Below, in pieces: positions 46,924 to 60,424 of a DNA stretch of 64,000 nt (the stretch's first letter is position 1; every line of letters starts with the position of its first letter). Source of the DNA: Jatrophihabitans cynanchi (GTDB lineage: Bacteria > Actinomycetota > Actinomycetes > Mycobacteriales > Jatrophihabitantaceae); the NCBI RefSeq assembly GCF_027247405.1, contig NZ_CP097463.1, positions 2,418,001 to 2,482,000 of the forward strand, written 5' to 3'. Position numbers and translations under genes: made by a program. Below the pieces are notes generated by a model. The model had not been told where the DNA came from. It saw only the letters and a list, made by a program, of their open reading frames with translations, and searched no databases.

Positions 46924-47880
46924 GTGACACCGACTCAGCTGCGCGCCTTCGCCGCGATCGTGCGGCTGGGCTCGGTGAAGCGGGCGGCCGCCGAGTTGGC
47001 CGTGTCCGAGGCGGCGGTGTCCCTGCACGTGGGCCAGCTGCGCCGGGAGCTCGGCGACAAGCTGTTCTCCCGAACCGCGGCCGGGCTCGCGTTCACGCCG
47101 GGTGGGCTGCGTCTGGCCAGCCGGGCAACGGAGCTGCTGGGGCTGCAGGACCGCACCATCCTCGAGGTCAGCCAGGCGCGAAACGGGCGCCGGCTGCTTC
47201 GGGTGGCCACCTCGAGCATGTTCGCCGAGCACGCCGCGCCCGGCCTGATCGATCTGTTCACCGGCCGGGCCGCCGACCTCGACGTCGAACTGAGCGTGCA
47301 CCGCAGCGCGGATTTCGCCCAGCTGCTGCTGACGCGGACGGTGGACGTCGCGATCGGCCCCCGCCCCGCGGTCGTCGACGAGCCGATGCTCTGCACCCCG
47401 TTCCTGAACTACGAACTCGCCCTCGTGGCGCACCCGGAGCATCCGCTGACCAGGATGCGACCGGGCGCCGGCGAGCTGCGCGAGCAGACCTGGCTGCTCG
47501 GGCCATCCGCGGCCGCGGAGAAGGGGCTGGTCTGGTCGATCCTGCGCCGGATCGAGGTTCCGGAGGACCGTCAGCAGATCTTCCAGAGCCATGCGGCCGC
47601 GCTCGAGGAGGCCAAGCGCGGCCGCGGGGTGGCGCTCGTCGTCTCGTTCGCGGCGGCGCAGGAGCTGGCGAACCACGAGTTGAAGAAGATCGTGGTTCCC
47701 GCGCTGCAGGCGCGCGAAGCGTGGAGCATCCTGACCCTCGCGGACCGCAGCGCCCCTGCGGCGGCGTCCGAGTTGCGGCGCTTCGTCATGACGCCGCGTG
47801 CCACGCAGGCGATGCTGCGCGGCTCCGGGGTCAGCGTCGGGCGGTTCCGTCCCTCGATCCACGTGACCTTGTGGAGCTGA
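46924..47880 (+). CDS. LysR-type regulator beside the cox operon
   Basis: A 318-residue LysR regulator: winged HTH (residues 1-60, TPTQLRAFAAIVRLGSVKRAAAELAVSEAAVSLHVGQL) and effector domain (about 95-310). Similarity in the HTH (RAAAELAVSEAAVSLHV) suggests the CbbR-like branch often found with CO dehydrogenase genes. It converges on coxE and overlaps it by 50 bases. A dyad AGCAG-N9-CTGCT upstream of coxM is a candidate target. Confidence 0.85.
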   Translation: MTPTQLRAFAAIVRLGSVKRAAAELAVSEAAVSLHVGQLRRELGDKLFSRTAAGLAFTPGGLRLASRATELLGLQDRTILEVSQARNGRRLLRVATSSMFAEHAAPGLIDLFTGRAADLDVELSVHRSADFAQLLLTRTVDVAIGPRPAVVDEPMLCTPFLNYELALVAHPEHPLTRMRPGAGELREQTWLLGPSAAAEKGLVWSILRRIEVPEDRQQIFQSHAAALEEAKRGRGVALVVSFAAAQELANHELKKIVVPALQAREAWSILTLADRSAPAAASELRRFVMTPRATQAMLRGSGVSVGRFRPSIHVTLWS

Positions 47881-49075
47881 CCGCCGAGGAGATCTCGCCG
47901 ATCGCAGCGGCCAGCGAGCCGAACGTGTCGGCGGGCAGCAGCGAATCGCAGTAGGGCAGCGCCGCCGCCATCGCCGACACCTGGGGGGTGAAGCCGGGTG
48001 CGGCCGCCCGCGGGTTCAGCCAGATCACCCGGTACGCCCGGCGGCGCAGCCGGGCCATCGCGGCGGCCAGCTGGGTGGCCGGGTCGCTGTCCCAACCGTC
48101 GGACGCGACGATCACGATGGCGCCACGCAGCGCGTGCCCATGGTGGGAGGCGAGCAGGTCCTGCACGTTCGTGGCGATCCGGGTTCCGCCGAAGCGGTCG
48201 GCAACCCGCCCGGTGGCCTGCTCGATCGCGGCCTCGGGCGAGCGATGTGCCAGTACGCCGGTGAGCCGGGTGAGCGTGGTCGCGAACGCGAACACCTCCG
48301 CGTCGGTGGCCAGCGTGAGGGCCCGCATCAGGTACAGGTACGCCGTCGCCTGCGCCTGCATGGACTGGCTCACGTCGCACAGCATCACCACCGGCCGCGG
48401 CTTGTGCACTGCGCGCACGTGCACCAGCTCGATCGGCTCCCATCCGGTGCGCCGGGAGCGGGCGATCGTCGACCGGAGCGCGATGCGGTGCCCACCGGTG
48501 GCGACGGCGGTACGGCGGGTACGCCGCGCGGGCCAGACCCGCACCGCGGCGGCCAGCCACTGCCCCAGCAGTCGCGTCTCGGCCGCACTCAGCTGGTCGA
48601 ACGGAACCTCGGCACGAGCGGCGAGAGCGCTGGGCAGCCGCTCCGGGACGGCGAAATCGGCGTCGGAATCCTCGGCGCCGGCCACGACCGGAGGCAGCGA
48701 CACCCAGGGCAGCCCGGAACCGGCCTGCTCGTCGCGCGCGCCGCCGGACACCGGGGCGAGCCGATCCTCTCCGGACGGGCCGATCGGTGGTGCGCGGTGG
48801 GCGCCGAGCTCCAGCATCGCGTCGTCGAACACCGCGGCGAACATGGCGTCGAACGCCGCCAGCTCGGACTGGTGCCGGACCAGGCTGATCCGCGCGGTCC
48901 AGTACAGCGCCGACCGCGACCGCGGCGGCGACACGGCGAGCGCCCGGGCGAGGACCTCGATCGCGGTCAGGCCCACCGGCACGCCGCGGTCGCGCAGCCG
49001 CACCGCCAGCGCCACCGCGAACGCCGCCCGGTCGACACCGCGCAGCAGCTGCGGCGACGCGTGCTCGGCAGCCAC
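47831..49075 (-). CDS. coxE: CoxE-like von Willebrand A domain protein
   Basis: A 414-residue VWA protein. The MIDAS motif is DVSQSMQ (about residue 236) with later Thr and Asp (ASDGWDSDP) positions. CoxE acts with the AAA ATPase CoxD in the copper/sulphur maturation of the CoxL Mo site. GTG at 49075 lies 5 bp after the coxD stop; the end overlaps the LysR gene convergently. Confidence 0.88.
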   Translation of the reverse strand: MAAEHASPQLLRGVDRAAFAVALAVRLRDRGVPVGLTAIEVLARALAVSPPRSRSALYWTARISLVRHQSELAAFDAMFAAVFDDAMLELGAHRAPPIGPSGEDRLAPVSGGARDEQAGSGLPWVSLPPVVAGAEDSDADFAVPERLPSALAARAEVPFDQLSAAETRLLGQWLAAAVRVWPARRTRRTAVATGGHRIALRSTIARSRRTGWEPIELVHVRAVHKPRPVVMLCDVSQSMQAQATAYLYLMRALTLATDAEVFAFATTLTRLTGVLAHRSPEAAIEQATGRVADRFGGTRIATNVQDLLASHHGHALRGAIVIVASDGWDSDPATQLAAAMARLRRRAYRVIWLNPRAAAPGFTPQVSAMAAALPYCDSLLPADTFGSLAAAIGEISSAVSSTRSRGSRDGTARR

Positions 49076-49080
49076 GGCGA

Positions 49081-49965
49081 TCAGATCCGCGCGGCGTCCG
49101 GGTAGCCCAGTTCGTCCAGCGACTGCGCGATCGTGGTGCGGTCGTCGGGCGTCTTGGCGATCGTGCTGAGCGTCCGCACGATGTCGGCGCGCACGAGTTC
49201 GGTCACGCCGACGGCCGACAGCGCGGACACCCAGTCGATCGTCTCGGCCATGCCGGGCGCCTTGTCGAGATCGAGCTGCCGCGCCCGGCCGATGAACTCG
49301 GTGCTAGACGCGATCAGCGGCTCGCCCGCGGCCGGTACCGACCGGCGCACGATCTCCGCGGCGCGCTGCGGCTCGGGGAACTCGATCCAGTGATACAGGC
49401 AGCGCCGGCGCAGCGCGTCGTGCAGCTCCCGGCTGCGGTTGGAGGTGAGCACCACGATCGGCCGGCGAGTCGCGGTGAACGTGCCGAGTTCCGGGACGGT
49501 GATCGAGGACTCCCCGAGGAACTCGAACAGCAGCGCCTCGAACTCGTCGTCGGCGCGGTCGATCTCGTCGATGAGCAGTACCGGCGCGGACGGGCCGACG
49601 TAGCGGATCGCCTTGAGGACAGGGCGTTCCTGCAAGAACTCCTCGGTGAACAGGTCGGCGTCCGCGAGCGTGCGCCGGTTCGACTCGGCCAGCCGGATCG
49701 CGAGCAGTTGTCGCTGGTAGTTCCACTCGTACAGGGCCTCGCTCACCGTCAGCCCCTCGTAGCACTGCAGCCGGATGAGTTCGGTGCCCAGGGCGCGGGC
49801 CAGTGCCTTCGCCGCCGCCGTCTTCCCCACGCCGGGCTCGCCCTCCAGCAGCACCGGCTGGCCGAGCGTGAGCGCGAAGAACAGCGCGGTGGCGGTTCCC
49901 TCGTCGACCAGGTAGTCGACCTCGTCGAGCCGCTGACGTACCTCGTCGATGCTGCTGAAGGCCAC
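49081..49965 (-). CDS. coxD: CoxD-like MoxR AAA+ ATPase
   Basis: A 294-residue MoxR-family chaperone ATPase. Walker A is LEGEPGVGKTAAAKALA (about 40-55), Walker B VLLIDEIDRADDEFEALLFEFL (about 128-148), sensor 1 VLTSNRSRELHDALRRRC. It is known to be needed for CoxL active-site assembly. GTG at 49965 lies 3 bp after the stop of the XdhC-type gene. Confidence 0.93.
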   Translation of the reverse strand: MAFSSIDEVRQRLDEVDYLVDEGTATALFFALTLGQPVLLEGEPGVGKTAAAKALARALGTELIRLQCYEGLTVSEALYEWNYQRQLLAIRLAESNRRTLADADLFTEEFLQERPVLKAIRYVGPSAPVLLIDEIDRADDEFEALLFEFLGESSITVPELGTFTATRRPIVVLTSNRSRELHDALRRRCLYHWIEFPEPQRAAEIVRRSVPAAGEPLIASSTEFIGRARQLDLDKAPGMAETIDWVSALSAVGVTELVRADIVRTLSTIAKTPDDRTTIAQSLDELGYPDAARI

Positions 49966-49968
49966 GTG

Positions 49969-50853
49969 CTACGTCCCGACCTGCGCCGCGTAACGGTCGC
50001 GGCAGCCGGGGTTGCAGAACCAGAAGTCCTCGCCCCCGACGGCAAGGTGCGGGGTGTCCGGCATGACCGTGACCGTCATGCCGCAGACCGGATCGACGGC
50101 GCGCGCAGGGGCAGCGGCCGCGACGAGCGGTTCCGCACCGTGCCTGGCGCGTACCGAGGTGATCACTTCGGCAAGGATCGACAGCGCCACCTCGGGTGCC
50201 GTCCGCGCCCCGATGTCCAGGCCGGCGGGCGTGCTGACGCGGACCCGCTCCGCCTCGGTCAGGGCCAGCTCGTCCAGCACCGCGGTTCCACGCCGCGGGC
50301 TCGCCACGAGCGCGATGTAGCGCACCCCCGCGTCCAGTGCCGCCCGGATCGTCGCGTGCTCGTCCCGCCCGTGGGTCGCGATGATCACCGCGGCCGCCTC
50401 GCCCGGTGCCGTGCCGGGCGAGGACGGAGCCGTCGCATAGCCGAGCACGTCCGCGATCGCGACGACCGCGCGCGCGATGGGCGTGCTCCCGACCACCTGG
50501 ATCAACGGCGGCGGCAGCATCGGCTCGAGGAAGATCTCCAGCGCGCCGCCGGACAGGCACGGGTTCACGACGACCCGGGCACCGGGTGTCTCCGGGAAGT
50601 CGGCGGCGTCGTCCGGGAGGACTCGCAGCAGCACGCTCTCGCCGGTCCGCAGCGCGTCGACCGCCGCCGTCCGGACCGAGCCCTCGGCACACTGGCCGCC
50701 GACGAAACCCTCGATCGCGCCGTCCTGCAGGATGATCGCGTCGTCACCGGCACAGGCCGAGGTGGGCACCTGCGCGCGCACCACGGTCGCGTGCACGAAC
50801 GGGACGCGGGCGGCCGTCAACTCCATCACCCGGGTGGACATGGACCTGGTCAT
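49969..50853 (-). CDS. XdhC/CoxI family protein with C-terminal YHS-type domain
   Basis: A 294-residue XdhC/CoxI-type molybdoenzyme maturation factor. The N-terminal XdhC/CoxI domain has ACAGDDAIILQDGAIEGFVGGQCAEG, and the Rossmann-like domain covers about 120-220 (VIIATHGRDEHATIRAALDAG). The last 45 residues form a YHS-like Cys domain (VDPVCGMTVTV then FWFCNPGCRDRYAAQ). The start MTRSMSTRVMELTAARVPF at ATG 50853 clears the coxL stop by 13 bp. Confidence 0.85.
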   Translation of the reverse strand: MTRSMSTRVMELTAARVPFVHATVVRAQVPTSACAGDDAIILQDGAIEGFVGGQCAEGSVRTAAVDALRTGESVLLRVLPDDAADFPETPGARVVVNPCLSGGALEIFLEPMLPPPLIQVVGSTPIARAVVAIADVLGYATAPSSPGTAPGEAAAVIIATHGRDEHATIRAALDAGVRYIALVASPRRGTAVLDELALTEAERVRVSTPAGLDIGARTAPEVALSILAEVITSVRARHGAEPLVAAAAPARAVDPVCGMTVTVMPDTPHLAVGGEDFWFCNPGCRDRYAAQVGT

Positions 50854-50866
50854 CGGCGGCTCCGGC

Positions 50867-53256
<2,390 letters not shown>

Positions 53257-53260
<4 letters not shown>

Positions 53261-53760
53261 GACGCGCTCCCCGCCCCGACGCTCGTGCGGGTGCCGGCCT
53301 GCTCGGCGGCAGCCCACTGGATGGATCGGACGATCGTGGCGTAGCCGGTGCACCGGCAGATCTGCCCGGAGATCGCTTCGCGGATCTCGCTCTGGGTGGG
53401 TTCGGGGTTGCGATCCAGCAGCGCCCGGGCCGTCATCATCATCCCCGGGGTGCAGAAGCCGCACTGCAGGCCGTGGCACGCCATGAAGCCCTTCTGGACC
53501 GGGTCGAGCTCGCCCTCCTGTTCGAGGCCCTCGACGGTCCGGACCTCGTGGCCGCCGGCCATCGCGGCCAGCACGGTGCAGGACTTCACCGGTTCGCCGT
53601 CGAGCCACACCACGCAGGTGCCGCAGTTGCTGGTGTCACAGCCCCAGTGCGTCCCGGTGAGGCCGAGGTGATCGCGCAAGAAGTGCACGAGCAGCAGCCG
53701 GCCCTCGATCTCGCGGGTGACCTCCTCGCCGTTGACGCTCATCGTCACCTGCATGCTCAT
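53257..53760 (-). CDS. coxS: carbon monoxide dehydrogenase, small (2Fe-2S) subunit
   Basis: A 167-residue CoxS with two 2Fe-2S sites: the plant-type Cys set CDTSNCGTC and the partner Cys in KSCTVLA, then the second set GLQCGFCTPGMMM and ISGQICRCTGY. It relays electrons from the Mo site to FAD in CoxM. ATG at 53760 overlaps the coxM stop; ATG at 53754 is an alternative. Confidence 0.97.
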
Positions 53761-54632
53761 CCCCTCTCGTTGATGCGGGCGACGGCGCGACGCAGCGTCC
53801 GCCGGGTCAGTTCGTCCGCGAGGTGCCGCTTGTACTCCTCGCTGCCGCGCATGTCGCTCGCCGGGCTGCAGCTACGCGCGGCGATCTCGCCCGCCAGCGC
53901 GTACATCTCCTCGGTCGGCGCCTGGCCGCGCAGTGCGGCCGAGATCTCGGGAAGCCCGGTCGTGTTCGGCCCGACCGCCGCGAGCCCCACCCGGGCGTCG
54001 GCGATGACCCCGCCGTCGAGCCACACCGCCGCCCCCGCGGACACCACGGCCCAGTCGCCGGCGCGTCGCTCGACCTTCTCGTACGCGCTCGAACCGCCCG
54101 GCCTGATCGGGAAGCGGACCTCGGTCAGGATCTCCGCGTCCCCGACCGCCGTCTCGTACGGGCCGCGATGGAACTCGTCCATCGTGACGACCCGCTCGCC
54201 GCCACTGCCGCGGATGACGCAGGTGGCGTTCAGCGTCGTGCACACCGCGGACAGGTCCTCGGACGGGTCCGCCTGGCACAGCGAACCGCCCAGCGTGCCG
54301 CGGTTGCGCACGATCGGGTCGGCGATCACCCGCTCCGCGTCGGCGAAGATCGGGAAGGCGGCGGCCAGGTCGGCGGACTCGAGCAGTTCGCGGTGCCGGG
54401 TCATCGCCCCGATGCGGATCTGCCCGCTCTCGACGGTGATGTAGCCGAGCTCGCGGTGCAGGTCGTTGATGTCGATCAGGTACTCGAAGTTGGCCAGTCG
54501 CAGCTTCATCATCGGCAGCAGGCTGTGGCCGCCGGCGACGAGGCGCGCGCCGTCACCCAGCCGGTCCAGCAATCCGATGGCGTGCTCGACACTGGAGGCC
54601 CGTTCGTACTCGAACGGCGCGGGAACCTGCAT
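53757..54632 (-). CDS. coxM: carbon monoxide dehydrogenase, medium (FAD) subunit
   Basis: A 291-residue CoxM. FAD motifs are AGGHSLLPMMKLR (about 33-45) and TLGGSLCQADPSED (about 112-125). It is the first gene of the operon and passes electrons toward the quinone pool. ATG at 54632 is the family start (MQVPAPFEYERA). The 166-bp upstream region holds a dyad that may bind the LysR regulator. Confidence 0.96.
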   Translation of the reverse strand: MQVPAPFEYERASSVEHAIGLLDRLGDGARLVAGGHSLLPMMKLRLANFEYLIDINDLHRELGYITVESGQIRIGAMTRHRELLESADLAAAFPIFADAERVIADPIVRNRGTLGGSLCQADPSEDLSAVCTTLNATCVIRGSGGERVVTMDEFHRGPYETAVGDAEILTEVRFPIRPGGSSAYEKVERRAGDWAVVSAGAAVWLDGGVIADARVGLAAVGPNTTGLPEISAALRGQAPTEEMYALAGEIAARSCSPASDMRGSEEYKRHLADELTRRTLRRAVARINERG

Positions 54633-54703
54633 CGGCGGCCCCTTCCACTCGTGGGTGTGCGCACAGTGGGCGCCCCGCGGCGGGCAATGTCAACGGCAAC
54701 CTA

Positions 54704-54722
54704 AGCAGCCACTTAATCTGCT
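54704..54722. promoter_or_regulatory. dyad upstream of the cox operon
   Basis: AGCAG-N9-CTGCT at 54704-54722, about 72 bp upstream of coxM in the coxM-DUF5134 divergent gap. The interrupted-dyad form fits a LysR-type site. TTAGGT on the minus strand next to it is a possible -10. Confidence 0.35.
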
Positions 54723-54798
54723 CTTGCCGGGTCGCCGCGGGAGCCGGATGCTCCGCCGAGAGCGCCGTGCCGTGCACCGGACGCGAGGGGAGCGGTTT

Positions 54799-55374
54799 GT
54801 GGCGAATGTCGGCTGGCTGGACCTGGCACTCGCCGGTGCCATGGCGCTGACCGCCGCGCACCACCTGGGCCGGCCGCTCGCCGCACGGCTGTCCGGACGG
54901 CCCTGTGAACTGGACGTCAACCTGGCGCACGCCGCGATGGGCGCGGCGATGGCGGCCATGCTGCTCGGGCCGCCCGCGCGCGAGCCAGGCTGGGCCGTGG
55001 CGATGGCGATCCCGACGCTGTGGTTCCTCTGCCGCGGCGTGCACGCCTACGTGCTGCACGGGCGCGCCGCGGCGGCTCACCCGCTGCGCGAGGCGTTGCT
55101 CTGCGCGGCGATGCTGTACATGCTCGCGGCGCACGGGCCGCACGCCGTGATGGCCATGCCCGGCATGACCACCCCGCAGGGCCCGACGAACCTGGCCGCG
55201 GTTCCCGCGCTCACCGTGCTGTTCGTCCTCGCGCTGGCGGCGGTCGCGGTACGCAGCGTGCCGGCGGCAGGCCGGGCGCACCGGGCGGGGACTTCGGTTG
55301 CGCCCGCGGCGACGGCGGGCTGCCAGCTCGCCATGATCGGCGCGAGCGGCTACATGCTGGCGCTCATGCTGTAG
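54799..55374 (+). CDS. DUF5134 family membrane protein
   Basis: A 191-residue protein with five or so hydrophobic helices and a His/Met-rich segment (AAHGPHAVMAMPGMTTPQG, about 114-132) in a loop. DUF5134 proteins have no proven function. GTG at 54799 has GGGGAG about six bases upstream. Divergent position next to the Cu-dependent coxMSL operon and the Met/His loop make a copper-related role possible; this is inference only. Confidence 0.7.
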   Translation: MANVGWLDLALAGAMALTAAHHLGRPLAARLSGRPCELDVNLAHAAMGAAMAAMLLGPPAREPGWAVAMAIPTLWFLCRGVHAYVLHGRAAAAHPLREALLCAAMLYMLAAHGPHAVMAMPGMTTPQGPTNLAAVPALTVLFVLALAAVAVRSVPAAGRAHRAGTSVAPAATAGCQLAMIGASGYMLALML

Positions 55375-55400
55375 CCGGTGCGGGGGTGGCCGGTGGCCGA

Positions 55401-57041
<1,641 letters not shown>

Positions 57042-57061
57042 GGCGTCTCCTTCAGCTCGGG

Positions 57062-58603
57062 TCAGGCCAGTGGTGCGGGCAGTGCGGCGTCGGCGGCGGC
57101 GACAGCGGCGCCCGAGCGGACGAACTCCACTGCCGCCTCCACCTCCGGGGACAGGTGACGGTCCGGACCAGGGCCGGCGACGCGCTCGCGCAACGCCGCG
57201 ACGACCGCGCCGGTGGCCGGCCCGGGGTGCAGCGGGCCGCGCAGGTCCAGGGCGCGCGCCGCGGTGAGCAGTTCGATCGCCAGCACCCGGGTCAGCGCGT
57301 CGACCGACCGGCGCAGCTTGCGCGCCGCCGACCAGCCCATCGAGACGTGGTCCTCCTGCATCGCGCTGGACGGGATCGAGTCGACGCTGGCCGGCACCGC
57401 GAGCCGCTTGAGCTCGGACACCATCGCGGCCTGGGTGTACTGCGCGATCATGTGCCCGGAGTCGACGCCCGGATCGTCGGCCAGGAACGGCGGCAGGCCT
57501 CGGCTGCGCGCGACGTCGAGCATCCGGTCGGTGCGCCGCTCGCTCATGGACGCGACGTCCGCCGCCGGGATCGCGAGGAAGTCCAGCACGTACGCGACGG
57601 GCGCGCCGTGGAAGTTGCCGTTGGACTCGACCCGTCCGTCAGGGGTGATCACCGGATTGTCGACGGCGCTGGCGAGTTCGTGGCCGGCCACCAGGCGCGC
57701 GTGCGCGAGGGTGTCGCGGGCGGCACCGGCCACCTGTGGCGCGCAGCGCATCGAATAGGCGTCCTGGACGTAGGGGCAGTCCGGCCCGGTGTGGCTGGCG
57801 ATGATCGGCGAGCCGGCCAGCAGCGCTCGCATGTTCGCGGCGGCGACCGCCTGGCCCGGTTGTGGCCGCAGCGCCTGCAGGTCGGCCGCGAACACCCGCG
57901 CCGTGCCCAGCATCGCCTCCACGCTCATCGCGGCGGTGAGGTCGGCGGTGCGCAGCAGCAGGTCCAGGTCGGTGCACGCGAGCAGCAACTGCCCGAGCAT
58001 GCCGTCCGTCCCGTTGATCAGCGCCAGGCCCTCCTTCTCGGCCAGCTCGACCGGCTCCAGGCCGTGCCCGCGCAGCGCCTCGGCGGCGGGGAGCTCGGCG
58101 CCGTCCGCGGTGCGCACCGTCCCCTCGCCGATCAGCGCGAGCGCGACGTGCGCGAGGGGCGCCAGGTCGCCGGAGCAGCCGAGCGAGCCGAACTCTCGCA
58201 CGATCGGGGTGATGCCGTTGTCGAGCAGCTCGGCGAGCAGGCGCGCGGTCGGCGGTCGGACGCCGGTGCGCCCGGTGGCCAGTGTGGACAGGCGTAGCAG
58301 CATCAGCGCGCGGGTCACCTCGCGCTCGACCTCGGGGCCGGAGCCCGCCGCGTGCGAGCGGATCAGCGAACGCTGCAGCAGGGCGCGCTGCTCGGGTGCG
58401 ATGTGCTTGGTGGCCAGCGCGCCGAAGCCGGTGGAGATGCCGTAGTGCGGCTCGATGTCGTCGGCGAGGGAGTCGACAATCGCGCGGGACGCCTCGATCG
58501 CGGTGAGGGCGGCCGCGCCGAGCTGCACGCCGGCGCCGTGGCGGGCCACGGCCACGACGTCCGGCTCGGTCAGCGGCCCGACGTCCACGGTGATGCGCTC
58601 CAT
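57062..58603 (-). CDS. hutH: histidine ammonia-lyase
   Basis: A 513-residue HAL, first step of histidine use (L-His to urocanate + ammonia). The MIO prosthetic group forms from Cys143-Ser144-Gly145 ([14 protein letters not shown]); the more common triplet is Ala-Ser-Gly, but Cys-Ser-Gly is known in some actinobacterial HALs. [15 protein letters not shown] (catalytic Tyr53 region) and [13 protein letters not shown] follow the family. ATG at 58603. It forms an operon with hutU. Confidence 0.95.
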   Translation of the reverse strand: MERITVDVGPLTEPDVVAVARHGAGVQLGAAALTAIEASRAIVDSLADDIEPHYGISTGFGALATKHIAPEQRALLQRSLIRSHAAGSGPEVEREVTRALMLLRLSTLATGRTGVRPPTARLLAELLDNGITPIVREFGSLGCSGDLAPLAHVALALIGEGTVRTADGAELPAAEALRGHGLEPVELAEKEGLALINGTDGMLGQLLLACTDLDLLLRTADLTAAMSVEAMLGTARVFAADLQALRPQPGQAVAAANMRALLAGSPIIASHTGPDCPYVQDAYSMRCAPQVAGAARDTLAHARLVAGHELASAVDNPVITPDGRVESNGNFHGAPVAYVLDFLAIPAADVASMSERRTDRMLDVARSRGLPPFLADDPGVDSGHMIAQYTQAAMVSELKRLAVPASVDSIPSSAMQEDHVSMGWSAARKLRRSVDALTRVLAIELLTAARALDLRGPLHPGPATGAVVAALRERVAGPGPDRHLSPEVEAAVEFVRSGAAVAAADAALPAPLA

Positions 58604-58705
58604 GACGCCCACTGTGCCGCCCGGGCCGGGCCAGCCGCCACCGCGCACGCACGCCGTCTGGTATCCCAGACTGCCCCAGCCGGCCGCACCCCCCGATCGC
58701 TCCGC

Positions 58706-58771
58706 TGAGTGGCGACTTCTGCGTTCAGTGGCGACCTATAGCCCGCCACTGAACGCGTAACCCGCCACTCA
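58706..58771. repeat. nested palindrome between hutH and the quinone oxidoreductase gene
   Basis: Outer arms TGAGTGGCG (58706-58714) and CGCCACTCA (58763-58771); inner perfect 13-bp arms GCGTTCAGTGGCG (58721-58733) and CGCCACTGAACGC (58744-58756) around a 10-base loop. The shared GTGGCG/CGCCAC core makes four related half-sites. Confidence 0.85.
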
Positions 58772-58801
58772 ACGAAGGGGGGCGCGCGCTACGGTCGGCG
58801 G

Positions 58802-59791
58802 ATGCGCGCTGTCGTCATCACCGAACCAGGCGGCCCCGAGGTGTTGCGGGTGCAGGAGGTGCCCGCACCCGAGCCCGCACCCGGCGAGGTGCTCGTCACC
58901 GTGGCCGCGACCGCGGTAAACCGGGCGGACCTGCTGCAGCGGCAGGGCAACTACCCGCCGCCGCAGGGCGCCTCGCCGTACCTGGGGCTGGAGTGCTCCG
59001 GCACCATCGCAGCAGTCGGCGCGGCCGTCACCGGCTGGCGGGTGGGTGACGCGGTGTGCGCGCTGCTGGCCGGCGGCGGCTACGCCGAGCAGGTCGCGGT
59101 GCCGGCCGGACAGCTGATGCGCGCGCCGCAGGGTGTGTCGCTGGTCGACGCGGCCGCGCTCCCCGAGGTCGCGTGCACCGTGTGGTCGATGGTCTTCGGC
59201 GCGCAGGCCGGCCGGCTGCAGCCCGGCGAGCGGCTGCTCGTGCACGGCGGGTCCAGCGGGATCGGGACGATGGCGATCCAGCTCGCCCGCGCGCGCGGCG
59301 CAACCGTGTTCGTCACCGTCGGCACGCCGCGCAAGGCCGCCTTCTGCCGCGAACTCGGCGCGGAGGTTGCGATCAACTACCGCGACGAGGTCTTCGACGA
59401 GCGCGTCCTCGCCGAAACGCACAACGCGGGTGTGGACGTCGTGCTCGACAACATGGGCGCCGTCTACCTGCCGCGCAATGTCCGCTCGCTCGCCGTCGGC
59501 GGCCGGCTGATCGTGCTCGGCCTGCAGGGCGGGCGCAAGGGCGAGCTGGATCTCGGCACGACGCTGGCCAAGCGGCTCACCGTGCACGCCGCCGGACTGC
59601 GCGCCCGGCCGTTGCCGCAGAAGGCGGCAATCGTCGCCGAGACGCAGCTGCAGGTGTGGCCGCTGATCGAGTCCGGCACGGTGCGGCCGGTCGTCGACCG
59701 CGTCCTGACCCTGGACGACGCGGTCGAAGCGCACCGGCTGGTGGAGTCCAGCGAGCACATCGGCAAGGTGCTGATGCGCGTCGCCGGGTAG
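58802..59791 (+). CDS. NAD(P)H:quinone oxidoreductase, zinc-independent MDR family
   Basis: A 329-residue PIG3/QorA-type enzyme. MRAVVITEPGGPEVLRVQEVPAPEP at the start, NRADLLQRQGNYPPPQG in the catalytic domain, and the NADPH motif VHGGSSGIGTMAIQLARA (about 142-159). No structural zinc Cys set is present. ATG at 58802 follows TACGGT (58790-58795) by six bases, a leaderless pattern. Confidence 0.92.
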   Translation: MRAVVITEPGGPEVLRVQEVPAPEPAPGEVLVTVAATAVNRADLLQRQGNYPPPQGASPYLGLECSGTIAAVGAAVTGWRVGDAVCALLAGGGYAEQVAVPAGQLMRAPQGVSLVDAAALPEVACTVWSMVFGAQAGRLQPGERLLVHGGSSGIGTMAIQLARARGATVFVTVGTPRKAAFCRELGAEVAINYRDEVFDERVLAETHNAGVDVVLDNMGAVYLPRNVRSLAVGGRLIVLGLQGGRKGELDLGTTLAKRLTVHAAGLRARPLPQKAAIVAETQLQVWPLIESGTVRPVVDRVLTLDDAVEAHRLVESSEHIGKVLMRVAG

Positions 59792-59832
59792 CGCCTGGTT
59801 GCGTGCCGGGGGTGGTGCGTAAGACTGGACGG

Positions 59833-60411
59833 GTGAGCGATGACATCCAGCACCCGCAGCCCGAGCCGTCCGACGCCGACGAGCGGGCCAAGAACGAGAT
59901 CGAGCCGGCCGAGCCGTCCGACGCCGAGGAGCTGACCGCCATGGTCGAGCAGCCGGCGAAGGTGATGCGCATCGGCACGATGATCAAGCAGCTGCTGGAG
60001 GAGGTCCGGGCCGCTCCGCTGGACGAGGCGGGCCGGCAGCGGTTGCGCGAGATCCACGAGTCCTCGATCCACGAGCTCGAGGACGGCCTGGCGCCCGAAC
60101 TGCGCGAGGAGCTGGACCGGCTGAGCCTGCCGTTCGGTTCGGAGGTGCCGTCCGAGGCCGAGCTGCGGATCGCCCAGGCCCAGCTGGTCGGCTGGCTGGA
60201 GGGCCTGTTCCACGGCATCCAGACGGCGCTGTTCGCCCAGCAGATGGCCGCCCGTGCCCAGCTGGAGCAGATGCGCGGCCGCGCCCTGCCGCCCGGCGTC
60301 GGTGAGCAGCACGTGATCGTCGGCCCCGGCGGGCAGATGATCGTGCCGGGCGGGCGGCTCGGCGAGCCCGGCGAGGAGCGGCCGGAGCGCGGCACCGGCC
60401 AGTACCTCTGA
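59833..60411 (+). CDS. bpa: bacterial proteasome activator Bpa
   Basis: A 192-residue protein of the Bpa/PafE family: acidic disordered N-terminus (about 1-40), a helical core (about 45-150, RIGTMIKQLLEEVRAAPLDEAGRQRLREIHESSIHELEDGLAPELREEL) and the C-terminal GQYL motif that opens the 20S proteasome gate without ATP. It degrades unfolded proteins independently of Mpa and Pup. GTG at 59833. The proteasome genes themselves are not in the window. Confidence 0.93.
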   Translation: MSDDIQHPQPEPSDADERAKNEIEPAEPSDAEELTAMVEQPAKVMRIGTMIKQLLEEVRAAPLDEAGRQRLREIHESSIHELEDGLAPELREELDRLSLPFGSEVPSEAELRIAQAQLVGWLEGLFHGIQTALFAQQMAARAQLEQMRGRALPPGVGEQHVIVGPGGQMIVPGGRLGEPGEERPERGTGQYL

Positions 60412-60424
60412 CCCGCCGGCGCGA

